In this document: positions 42,054 through 49,000 of the stretch, one piece after another | Position numbering within the stretch: the first letter of the stretch is position 1 | Layout: every line of letters begins with the position of its first letter | Source: Chloroflexota bacterium | Lineage (GTDB): Bacteria > Chloroflexota > Limnocylindria > P2-11E | DNA length: 64,000 nucleotides | NCBI GenBank assembly: GCA_005883625.1 | Contig: VBDU01000069.1 | Span: 17,003 to 81,002, forward strand | Reading direction: 5' to 3' | Notes under the pieces: model-generated | The model's input: only the letters and a program-made list of their open reading frames with translations | What the model was told of the DNA's origin: nothing | Databases searched by the model: none | Translations under genes and position numbers: made by a program

Positions 42054-42701
42054 ATGGGACTGCGGCAGCGGATCGCTCGCGCCGCGATCCGCGCGCTCTT
42101 TCGGATCCTCTTCCGGCCGCGGCTCGTGGGCGCGCCACCCCGAGATGGGCCGTACCTCATGGTCGCGAACCATCAGGGCTGGGCGGACGGCTTCCTCCTG
42201 TCCGCGTTCCTTCCCGCCGAGCCGCGCGTCGTCTTCCTGGGCGACCGCGACGGGACGATGGGCATCTGGTGGCATCGTGCGATCCTCCGCACGATCGGGC
42301 TCGTCATCCCGATCGACCGGACGACGCGCTCGGACCGCAGCGCGATCGACGCCGCGCTCGCCTCTCTCGCCGAGGGCTGCGCACTCGTCGTCTTCGCGGA
42401 AGGGCAGGTCTCGCACGCCGAAAACGCGCTCGTGCCGTTCCGGCGCGGCGTGGGTTACCTCGCGCTGCGCGCCGGTGTTCCGGTCGTCCCGGTCTGGCTC
42501 TCGGGAACGGCGGAGCTCTACCTTGGACGCGAGCTCGCCGTGACCGTGGGCCAGCCACGCGAGGTCGTTGGGAAGCCGACGAAGGAGGCGACGCTCGCCG
42601 TCGCGCGAACGCTCCACGCCGACGTGGCCGCGCTCGCGCCGCGAGAGGGCCCACGCGCGCCCGCGCGCAAGCGCTGGGTCTGGCTCACGAACCTCTTCTA
42701 G
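42054..42701 (+). CDS. 1-acyl-glycerol-3-phosphate acyltransferase-like protein (PlsC family)
   Basis: 215 residues. The HxxxxD-type motif is in YLMVANHQGWADGFLLSAFL. Motif III, usually FPEGxxS, reads VVFAEGQVSHAENALVPFRR, and motif IV is GVPVVPVWLSGTAEL. These support acyl transfer from acyl-CoA/ACP to a lipid acceptor, most often lysophosphatidic acid. Starts at ATG 42054, and the extended track ORF is non-coding. No other lipid gene is adjacent. Confidence 0.85.
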   Translation: MGLRQRIARAAIRALFRILFRPRLVGAPPRDGPYLMVANHQGWADGFLLSAFLPAEPRVVFLGDRDGTMGIWWHRAILRTIGLVIPIDRTTRSDRSAIDAALASLAEGCALVVFAEGQVSHAENALVPFRRGVGYLALRAGVPVVPVWLSGTAELYLGRELAVTVGQPREVVGKPTKEATLAVARTLHADVAALAPREGPRAPARKRWVWLTNLF

Positions 42702-43372
42702 GGACGCACCTCGCGGAGCAGGAGCGCCTCGTCGATGACGCGGACGTTGCGCCGTTCGACGTCGATGAGCCCGCGCTTCTCGAAGTCGGCGAGGAGCTTG
42801 TTCACCGTCATGCGCGTCGACCCGATCGCGGCCGCGAGGTCGTCCTGCGTGAGGGGGAGCGGGAGGCCCGTCTTCGCGATCTCGAGCAGGTATTTCGCGA
42901 GGCGGCTCGTCACGTCGAGGAAGGCGAGGTCTTCGGCCTTCACCTCGAGCGTGCGGATGGTCCGGCTGAGCCGCTCGAACATGAACCGGCTCGCTTCCGG
43001 ATTGCGCCGGAGCACCCGAAGCGCGCCGTCGCGCTCGATCTGCAGAGCGGTCGTGGGGATGATGGCCATCGCCGTCCCGTCGCGTGGCGCCTTCTCGAAG
43101 AGCGCGAGCTCGCCGAAGAACTCGCCGCGGCGCATGATCGAGACAAGGAGCTCGTGGCCCTGCTCGTCGAGGAGCAGCACCTTCACCAACCCCTCGAACA
43201 CGACGTACGCGTGCTCGGCGGGGTCGCCCTGGTGGTAGACGACTTCGTCCTGCTTGAACTTGCGGACGGCCATGTGCGAGACGAGCTCGAGCCGGTCAGG
43301 CTCGGGCAGCAGGTCTATGGGCAGGACGTCGCCGAGGGTGGCCGCCATCCGCCGGAGCTCTTCGAGCTGCAC
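42698..43372 (-). CDS. Crp/Fnr-family transcription regulator 1
   Basis: 224 residues from a GTG. N-terminal cyclic-nucleotide-binding fold (FKQDEVVYHQGDPAEHAYVV; RRGEFFGELALFEKAPRDGT) and C-terminal winged helix (LTQDDLAAAIGSTRMTVNKL, then LADFEKRGLIDVERRNVRVI). It ends convergently against the acyltransferase gene (4-nt overlap) and is divergent from the M50/cNMP gene. The phosphate-binding cassette FGELALFEKAPRDGTA lacks the clean R-S/T pair of E. coli CRP, so the ligand is uncertain. It is about 40% similar by eye to the regulator at 47494. Confidence 0.9.
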   Translation of the reverse strand: MQLEELRRMAATLGDVLPIDLLPEPDRLELVSHMAVRKFKQDEVVYHQGDPAEHAYVVFEGLVKVLLLDEQGHELLVSIMRRGEFFGELALFEKAPRDGTAMAIIPTTALQIERDGALRVLRRNPEASRFMFERLSRTIRTLEVKAEDLAFLDVTSRLAKYLLEIAKTGLPLPLTQDDLAAAIGSTRMTVNKLLADFEKRGLIDVERRNVRVIDEALLLREVRP

Positions 43373-43426
43373 GCGCGAAGTCTGCTGGACCGTGTCAAAC
43401 GGCCCGGCGCGCCATACTCGCCCACC

Positions 43427-45562
43427 GTGGACGGGGTCTGGGAGGCGGTCCGCACGCGCACCGACTACGCCGCGTTGGTGCCGCGCCCGCGGACGGACAT
43501 CGAGCGCGCGGACCTTCGCAAGCGCGACGGCACGCCGTACACGGTGCTGAAGAATCCCGCCGGCGACTCGGGCGCCGGCACCTACGTCCGTCTCGAAGGC
43601 CCCGACGTCGAGCTCTACGAGCTCATGGACGGTAGGCGCACGACGTCGGAGATCATCGTCGCGTACCTCGAGCGAAAGGGCGTGTTCGCGCTCGACCGTC
43701 TCGCGCGTCTCACCGCCGCCCTCGGGGTGAACGGCTTCTTCGGGGAGCAGCGGCTCGACGCGTACCGCCGTCCGCGCATCCGGCGCGCGCGGCGCGATCC
43801 GATCGTCCGCATGTCGGGGTGGCTACGGCGCCTCGTCGTCTGGAACATCGCCACGTGGAACAACGCGGAAGGCTTCGTCGACGTGCTCTACCGCGCCGGC
43901 GGCGGGCTCGCGTTCACGCGCGCCGGCGCGACGGTCGTGCTCGCGTTCTCCCTCTTCGGCCTCGGGGTGTGGCTGCGCGAGTTCACCTCGCCGCGCCATC
44001 AGCTGTTCACGGTCGAGGGCAGCTTCCTGCTCGGCCTCCTCGCCCTGATCCTCCTGCAGGTGCTCGCGATCACGGTCCACGAGGCCGGGCACGCGCTCGC
44101 GATCCGCCACTACGGCCGACGGGTGCGTCAGCTCGGCGTCGCGCTCTACTACCTCTTCCCCTGCGTCTATGTCGACTCGACCGACATGACGCTCGCCTCA
44201 CGCCGCCAGCGCGTCGTCGTGTCGCTCGCCGGTCCGCTCGCCGGCGTCGCCGTCGCGGGCGCCTGCGCGCTCGTCGCCGCGGCACAGCCCGAGACCCTCC
44301 TCGGCGCGATCGCGTTCAAGGCGGCGACGCTGCTCGTCTTCCAGTTCGTGATCAACCTGCTTCCGATCCTCGAGCTCGACGGCTATCACGTCCTCGTCGA
44401 CGCGCTCGACGTCCCGCTCCTGCGACAGCGCGCGCTCGGGTTCGTCCGAGGCGGTCTCACGCGAAAGCTGCGGCGCCGCGAGCGCTGGTCGCGCGCCGAG
44501 CTCGGGCTCGCGCTGTATGGCGTCCTTGCGATCGCGGTCTCGCTCGTCACGCTCGGTTTCTCCTTGTGGATCTGGGAGTCGCGGCTACAGGTCGCCGCGC
44601 GAGAGCTCCTCCGCGGGGGCGTCTTCGGTGTCGCTGTCCTCGCGCTCCTGGTCGTGGTCTTCGTCGGCCCGCTGCTCCTTGCTCTCGTCGCGCGGCTCGT
44701 CGGACTGGGGCGCACCGCCATGCGGACCGTCGCGGCACGGCGCCGGCAGGCGCACGAGAACGTCATCGCCGAGCGCGTCGCGCTCCTCGATCGGATCCGC
44801 TTTCTTCGCGGCCTGCCGCGCCCCGCGCTCGCCGCGATCGCCGATCACCTCGTCGAGGAGCGGTTCGCCGCGGGCGACATCGTCGTGACCTACGGCGAGC
44901 CGGGCGACCGCTTTTACCTCGTGCGGTCGGGGCGCCTCGAGGTGCTGCTCGCCGACGGCGAGCCGAAGGGCGCGATGATCGTCCCCGGCGAGGGCTTCGG
45001 GGAGCTTGCGCTCCTCGACCGCGTGCCGCGGTCCGCGACGGTGCGCGCCACGGAGCCGACCGAGCTCTGGTCCCTCGACCGAGGCCACTTCCATCGCTGG
45101 GTCGCCGAGCGCTACGAGGTCGCCGGGCGCATCCGCGCGTCGGTCGACGAGCGTGACACGCTCGCCCGCCTTCCCTTCTTCCGCGGGCTCGACGCGATGG
45201 AGCTCACGCGCATCGCGGCGCGGATGCGGACCGAGCGGGTGAGTGCGGGCGACGCCGTCTTCGCCGAGGGCGAGCGCGCCGACCGCTACTTCGTCATCCG
45301 CTCGGGCGAGGCGGAGATCCGCTCGGCGGACGGCGGCAGCCGGCGCATCGGGCCCGGGGAGGGCTTCGGCGAGATGGGCCTTCTCTACGGGCGGCCGCGG
45401 GGCGCGACCGTGGTCGCCGCCACCGACCTCGTCCTCTCCGCGATCGACCGCGCCGATTTCGGCGCGCTCGTGCGAGCGTCGGGTGAGACGGTGGGTGAGT
45501 TTCGGGCCAGGACGGCGCATTATCTCGGGGCCGGCCTGGCCGGGGCGGTCGGGGGAGGCTAG
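43427..45562 (+). CDS. Membrane M50 metalloprotease with PqqD/RRE-like N-terminus and two C-terminal cNMP-binding domains
   Basis: 711 residues from GTG 43427. Residues about 40-110 (GTYVRLEGPDVELYELMDGR, TTSEIIVAYLERKG, LTAALGVNGFFGE) look like the PqqD/RRE winged helix that binds RiPP leader peptides. Residues about 145-440 are membrane-embedded M50: zinc motif ITVHEAGHALAIRHYG near 220 and LPILELDGYHVLVDAL near 314. Two Crp-like sensor domains follow, about 455-560 (VTYGEPGDRFYLVRSGRLEV; GEGFGELALLDRVPRSATVR) and 577-700 (VFAEGERADRYFVIRSGEAE; GRPRGATVVAATD). RSATVR in the first matches the canonical phosphate-binding cassette. Probably a cyclic-nucleotide-gated peptide-processing protease. 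Confidence 0.88.
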   Translation: MDGVWEAVRTRTDYAALVPRPRTDIERADLRKRDGTPYTVLKNPAGDSGAGTYVRLEGPDVELYELMDGRRTTSEIIVAYLERKGVFALDRLARLTAALGVNGFFGEQRLDAYRRPRIRRARRDPIVRMSGWLRRLVVWNIATWNNAEGFVDVLYRAGGGLAFTRAGATVVLAFSLFGLGVWLREFTSPRHQLFTVEGSFLLGLLALILLQVLAITVHEAGHALAIRHYGRRVRQLGVALYYLFPCVYVDSTDMTLASRRQRVVVSLAGPLAGVAVAGACALVAAAQPETLLGAIAFKAATLLVFQFVINLLPILELDGYHVLVDALDVPLLRQRALGFVRGGLTRKLRRRERWSRAELGLALYGVLAIAVSLVTLGFSLWIWESRLQVAARELLRGGVFGVAVLALLVVVFVGPLLLALVARLVGLGRTAMRTVAARRRQAHENVIAERVALLDRIRFLRGLPRPALAAIADHLVEERFAAGDIVVTYGEPGDRFYLVRSGRLEVLLADGEPKGAMIVPGEGFGELALLDRVPRSATVRATEPTELWSLDRGHFHRWVAERYEVAGRIRASVDERDTLARLPFFRGLDAMELTRIAARMRTERVSAGDAVFAEGERADRYFVIRSGEAEIRSADGGSRRIGPGEGFGEMGLLYGRPRGATVVAATDLVLSAIDRADFGALVRASGETVGEFRARTAHYLGAGLAGAVGGG

Positions 45563-45567
45563 GGGGG

Positions 45568-45783
45568 TTGGACTGCTGGACGTGCGAGCGGACGGCGCTC
45601 GGGGCGTGTCGCTTCTGCGGTCGGGGCGTGTGCCGCGACCACGCGAAGCTCCACCCGTTCATCGTGGATGTGTTCCGCGGCCAGCGGCACCAGACGCTGC
45701 GCGCGCTCGTCGTCGACGATGCCCTCCACTGCGGGGTCTGCCGGCCGCGAGGCGATCCGATCGAGCTGCCCGAGCTCGAGTGA
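45568..45783 (+). CDS. Small zinc-cluster (B-box-like) protein
   Basis: 71 residues from a TTG, 5 nt after the M50 gene. MDCWTCERTALGACRFCGRG then VCRDHAKLHPF and DALHCGVCRPRGD show four CxxC-type pairs or C/H pairs, enough for two zinc ions in a B-box or ribbon arrangement. No enzyme motif. Its position between the protease and the peptide genes suggests an adaptor role in the same system. Confidence 0.65.
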   Translation: MDCWTCERTALGACRFCGRGVCRDHAKLHPFIVDVFRGQRHQTLRALVVDDALHCGVCRPRGDPIELPELE

Positions 45784-45813
45784 AGCGGAGAGGAGTGGGA
45801 AGGGGGCGCCAGG

Positions 45814-45831
45814 ACTGTTAACCAGTTGACG
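45814..45831 (+). promoter_or_regulatory. Conserved promoter/operator element of NHLP gene 1
   Basis: ACTGTTAACCAGTTGACG: an ACTG-N5-CAGT inverted repeat fused to a TTGACG -35 box. It ends 91 nt before the start codon of 45923 and recurs before 46797. No clear -10. Confidence 0.55.
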
Positions 45832-45922
45832 GTGCGCGGGTGTCCGATTTGGCCGTGCGACGGGCCAAGCCGGAGGAATGTGGCGACGAACCACCGACCA
45901 GAAGTGGCGAAGGAGGGACTGG

Positions 45923-46552
45923 ATGTCCAGGATCAACGACGTCGTGCAACGCGCGATCAGTGACGCGGCATTCCGCAGCCAGCTACGGTCCGACCCGGCG
46001 AAGGCGCTTCGCGGCTTCAGCCTGAGCCCCGAGGAGACCCGGGCGCTCACGAGCGGCGACTCCGCGAGGCTCGTCGCCCTGGGTGTCGACCAGCGGATGT
46101 CGAAGATGTTCACGGCCGGCCCCGACGCGAGCACGCACAGCATGGTGAGCACGGCCCAGTCCGACACGTCGCCCGCGGTCCACACGGCGCTGACCTCGAC
46201 CGGCGGCGCGGCGGCGGGCGTGAACGTCAGCAACCCGTACGAGGGTGAGTTCATCATCGTGCCGGACACGGCGGACGCCCATGCGGCGCTTCAGCCGAGC
46301 CTGTCCCGAACGGGCGGTGAGGATCTCCTCGTGGGAGTCGGCGACGACAGCGCGAGCACTTTCCTCCCGGGCGAGCCGCACGACGCGACCGACAGCCTGC
46401 CGGTCCTCGGCGACACCTCCAACGCGGCGATCGTCTCGCCGGCCCCGTTGGACGCGGACGCCGTCCCGGACTTCCACTCCGCCGGCGAGACGCACTACGG
46501 CGGCGACGCGACGGATCCCGGCACTCCCGACGCGAACGAGATCACGCCCTAA
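45923..46552 (+). CDS. NHLP (Os1348-like) leader peptide protein 1, putative precursor
   Basis: 209 residues. The leader NDVVQRAISDAAFRSQLRSD, PAKALRGFSLSPEETRALTS, GDSARLVALGVDQRMSK matches the NHLP/Os1348 leader pattern (FRxxLxxDPxxALxGxxLSxEExxAL). From residue 70 the tail is cysteine-free and rich in S, T, D, G, A and P, with HTALTSTGGAAAG and AHAALQPSLS. NHLP-leader proteins are usually RiPP precursors exported after modification. This tail is long (about 140 residues) for a core, and no classic modification enzyme (LanM, YcaO, SAM enzyme) is nearby. Shine-Dalgarno AGGAGG, 6 nt spacing; terminated at 46572. Confidence 0.8.
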   Translation: MSRINDVVQRAISDAAFRSQLRSDPAKALRGFSLSPEETRALTSGDSARLVALGVDQRMSKMFTAGPDASTHSMVSTAQSDTSPAVHTALTSTGGAAAGVNVSNPYEGEFIIVPDTADAHAALQPSLSRTGGEDLLVGVGDDSASTFLPGEPHDATDSLPVLGDTSNAAIVSPAPLDADAVPDFHSAGETHYGGDATDPGTPDANEITP

Positions 46553-46571
46553 AAGCCCACGACGAAGCTCC

Positions 46572-46606
46572 GAACAGCCTCCCGATTCCGGGAGGCTGTT
46601 CCTTTT
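46572..46606 (+). terminator. Rho-independent terminator after NHLP gene 1
   Basis: A perfect 13-bp stem GAACAGCCTCCCG-ATTC-CGGGAGGCTGTTC followed by CTTTT. The 3' half plus tail (AGGCTGTTCCTTTTCCGG) is repeated once directly downstream. Confidence 0.85.
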
Positions 46607-46628
46607 CCGGCAGGCTGTTCCCTTTCCG
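46593..46628 (+). repeat. Direct repeat of the terminator 3' arm
   Basis: AGGCTGTTCCTTTTCCGGC is followed by AGGCTGTTCCCTTTCCGGT, 17 of 19 matching. The second copy may give an alternative terminator stem with GAACAGCCT. Confidence 0.6.
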
Positions 46629-46688
46629 GTCGGAACGGCGCACTATCGGGGTGTCGCGAACGAAGAAGGGGAGGCAGGAAGGGCCGGG

Positions 46689-46706
46689 ACTGTTGCCCAG
46701 TTGACG
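46689..46706 (+). promoter_or_regulatory. Conserved promoter/operator element of NHLP gene 2
   Basis: ACTGTTGCCCAGTTGACG matches the element at 45814 at 16 of 18 positions. It ends 90 nt before the start codon. The sequence just before the Shine-Dalgarno (GTGGCGGAAGGAG versus GTGGCGAAGGAG) is conserved too. Confidence 0.55.
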
Positions 46707-46796
46707 AAAGATGCGTGACGAGTTTGCTCGAGCGGGTGCGCTGACCGGCGCAGGCTGCCGAGGACACCACTTCTGAGTGGCGGAAGGAGAGTGCGA

Positions 46797-47435
46797 ATGA
46801 CGAAGCTCAACGACGTCGTGCAGCGCGCGATCAGCGACGCGGCGTTCCGCAGCCAGCTTCGGAGCGACCCGGCAAAGGCGCTCCGCGGCTTCAGCCTCAG
46901 CCCGGAGGAGACGCGGGCCCTGACGAGCGGCGATCCGGCCAAGCTCGTCGCGCTCGGCATCGACCAGCGGATGTCGAAGGTCTTCGTCACGGGCGGCGCG
47001 ACCGGCACACCGTTCGAAGCGAACCAGACGGGCGATGTCGGTATCTCGCACGCGGCCCTCACCTCGACGGGCGGCAGGCTCGCCGGCGGTCAGACCGTCA
47101 ACATCGGCGACCCGGACGCGATCCTCATCAGCGGCCGGGACGAGCGTGACGCGCTCGCCGCGCCGCACTACCGGGGCGACCCGGACTACATCGCCTCGAG
47201 TGGCGACGAGAGCGCGCACGCGGCGCTCCAGCCGAACCGGATCGGCGGCGACCCCGACTTCGTCGCGCCGACGAGCGGGCAGGTCGACTCCGGCGCGACG
47301 ATCGACCCGGGCTCGGTCGACAGCGCATCGCTCCAGACCGGCGAGAACCAGGTCGACACCGGCGCCCAGGTCGACAGCACCGATGCCGCTCACAACACGA
47401 TCACGCCGGGCGGAGACCACGTCACGGACTACTAG
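46797..47435 (+). CDS. NHLP (Os1348-like) leader peptide protein 2, putative precursor
   Basis: 212 residues from ATG with AAGGAG 7 nt upstream. Leader NDVVQRAISDAAFRSQLRSD and PAKALRGFSLSPEETRALTS is identical to that of protein 1; differences appear after GDPAKLVALGIDQRMSK. The tail is cysteine-free, S/T/D/G-rich, and shares SHAALTSTGG and AHAALQPNRI with protein 1. It adds repeats such as GDPDYIAS/GDPDFVAP and the alternating VDSGATIDPGSVDSAS. A tandem paralogue with its own promoter and terminator, so the two can be expressed separately. Confidence 0.8.
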   Translation: MTKLNDVVQRAISDAAFRSQLRSDPAKALRGFSLSPEETRALTSGDPAKLVALGIDQRMSKVFVTGGATGTPFEANQTGDVGISHAALTSTGGRLAGGQTVNIGDPDAILISGRDERDALAAPHYRGDPDYIASSGDESAHAALQPNRIGGDPDFVAPTSGQVDSGATIDPGSVDSASLQTGENQVDTGAQVDSTDAAHNTITPGGDHVTDY

Positions 47436-47459
47436 AGGGGCTTCGCGGCTTTTCTGAGC

Positions 47460-47494
47460 GAAGGAGCGGCACGGGCCGCTCCTTCCTCTTTCTC
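47460..47494. terminator. Bidirectional-type terminator between NHLP gene 2 and Crp regulator 2
   Basis: GAAGGAGCGGC-ACGG-GCCGCTCCTTC, an 11-bp perfect stem followed by CTCTTTCTCT, between two convergent genes. Confidence 0.7.
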
Positions 47495-48165
47495 TAGTAC
47501 CGGATCTGCTTGCGGAGCCGGTCGACGTCCTTCACCACGATGTGCCGGCGACCCACGCTGAGCGCGCCCTGGCTCTCGAGGTCGGCGAGCGCGCGGTTCA
47601 CCGAGACGCGCGTGGCGCCGACGAACGCGGCGACGTCGTCCTGCGTCATCTCGATCTCGCTCTTCCCCTGTGCCGTCGAGATGTCGAGAAGGCACTTCGC
47701 GACCCGCCCGGAGACGTCGAGGAAGACGAGGTCCTCGATGCGGCCCGAGGCGCGCCGGATCATCCGTGCGAGCAGGGCAAGCAGCTCCTTCATCGCCTTC
47801 GGGTTCCGCTCGATGACGCGCAGGAAGTCCTCGCGCGACAGGGCGAGCACCTGCGTCTCGTTGATCGCGGTGACGGTGGCGGATCGAGGGGCGTCGTCGA
47901 AGAGCGCCAGCTGGCCGAAGATGCCGCCGCCCCGCTCCATCGCGATCACGACCTCGTGTCCGCTCTCGTCGGGGATCGCGACCTTCACCGTGCCGGCGAC
48001 GATCACGTACATGTGCGCCGCGGGATCGTCGCGGTGGAACACGACCTCGTCGCGCGCGAAGCGCCGGGCACGCATGTGCGTCGCAGCCTCGACACGGTCC
48101 GGCTGGCTCAGCGCGGCGAACACCGGGACCTCCGCGAGCAGGTCCGCGACCACTTTGGTGTCCAC
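47494..48165 (-). CDS. Crp/Fnr-family transcription regulator 2
   Basis: 223 residues from a GTG. Sensor domain with RRFARDEVVFHRDDPAAHMY and GGIFGQLALFDDAPRSATVT; here APRSATVT keeps the Arg-Ser of cyclic-nucleotide-binding cassettes. DNA-binding helix-turn-helix TQDDVAAFVGATRVSVNRAL then ADLESQGALSVGRRHIVV. It resembles the regulator at 42698 and closes the NHLP locus on the right. Its start codon overlaps that of the divergent GDPD gene, so both promoters lie within the opposite coding sequence. Confidence 0.9.
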   Translation of the reverse strand: MDTKVVADLLAEVPVFAALSQPDRVEAATHMRARRFARDEVVFHRDDPAAHMYVIVAGTVKVAIPDESGHEVVIAMERGGGIFGQLALFDDAPRSATVTAINETQVLALSREDFLRVIERNPKAMKELLALLARMIRRASGRIEDLVFLDVSGRVAKCLLDISTAQGKSEIEMTQDDVAAFVGATRVSVNRALADLESQGALSVGRRHIVVKDVDRLRKQIRY

Positions 48166-49000
48166 GGCCAGCGAACGATACGCTCGCCTCGCGAAGGGTC
48201 CGCGTCCCAGCCCCTACCTCCGCTCGGCGACCGGACGCGTCCGGGTCGTCGGGCATCGCGGCGCCGCCGCGCACGCGCCCGAGAACACGATCGCGTCACT
48301 CGAGCTGGGCGTCCGTGAGGGCGCCGACGACGTCGAGTTCGACGTCCAGCGGACGGCCGACGGCGTGCCCGTCCTCCTCCACGACGAGACCTGCGACCGC
48401 ACCACGGACGGCAGCGGACCGCTGCGCGAGCGCACATCGGCGGCCGTGAGCGCGCTCGACGCCGGGAGCTGGTTCGGGCCGTCGTTCGCCGGCGAGCGCG
48501 TCCCCACCCTGGCCGCCGTCTGCGAGTGGGCCGGGCGGAACGCGGCCGGCCTCTCCGTCGAGCTGAAGCAGCCCGCGCCGGGGGAGGGCCTGCCGGTGGA
48601 CGACGGGCTCGCGGCCACAGTGATCGGCCTCCTGCGCGAGCGCGGCCTGCTCGACCGCGCGGTCATCCACTCGTTCGACCACCCGACGATCGCACGCGTC
48701 CTCGCGCTCGCCCCGGAGGCGACGGCGGCGCTTCTCTACAGCGGGCCGAACCTCGCGGACCCGCTCGCGATCGCGCACAGCGTGTCCGGGATCAGCGGCC
48801 TGCACGTCCGCTGGTACTGGATCTCGCGGGAGCTCTGCGCCGCGGCGCACGACGAGGGCCTGCACGTCCACGCGTACGGCCTTCCGGAGCCCCTCGAGCG
48901 CGACGCGGTGCTCCGCATGGTCGAGCTCGGCGTCGACTCGCTCTCGGCCGACGCGCCCGACGCCCTCGTCGCGCTGCTGGTCGGCGAAGGTCTGCGCTGA
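48158..49000 (+). CDS. Glycerophosphodiester phosphodiesterase family protein
   Basis: 280 residues. VRVVGHRGAAAHAPENTIAS holds the catalytic HRG-xxx-xxPENT motif, EFDVQRTADGVPVLLHDETC the metal-binding ExD and second His, and FHSFDH-like AVIHSFDHPTIARVLALAP the later His. It hydrolyses glycerophosphodiesters to sn-glycerol-3-phosphate and an alcohol. No signal peptide, so cytoplasmic. The in-frame GTG at 48158 is the only standard start near the domain; it lies inside the divergent regulator's first codons. Confidence 0.9.
   Translation: MSTASERYARLAKGPRPSPYLRSATGRVRVVGHRGAAAHAPENTIASLELGVREGADDVEFDVQRTADGVPVLLHDETCDRTTDGSGPLRERTSAAVSALDAGSWFGPSFAGERVPTLAAVCEWAGRNAAGLSVELKQPAPGEGLPVDDGLAATVIGLLRERGLLDRAVIHSFDHPTIARVLALAPEATAALLYSGPNLADPLAIAHSVSGISGLHVRWYWISRELCAAAHDEGLHVHAYGLPEPLERDAVLRMVELGVDSLSADAPDALVALLVGEGLR

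Noticed and set aside
42269-43426. 5' extension of the M50/cNMP gene by 386 codons
   Set aside because: It overlaps the acyltransferase and the divergent Crp gene and is Arg-rich shadow. GTG 43427 fits the domain start.
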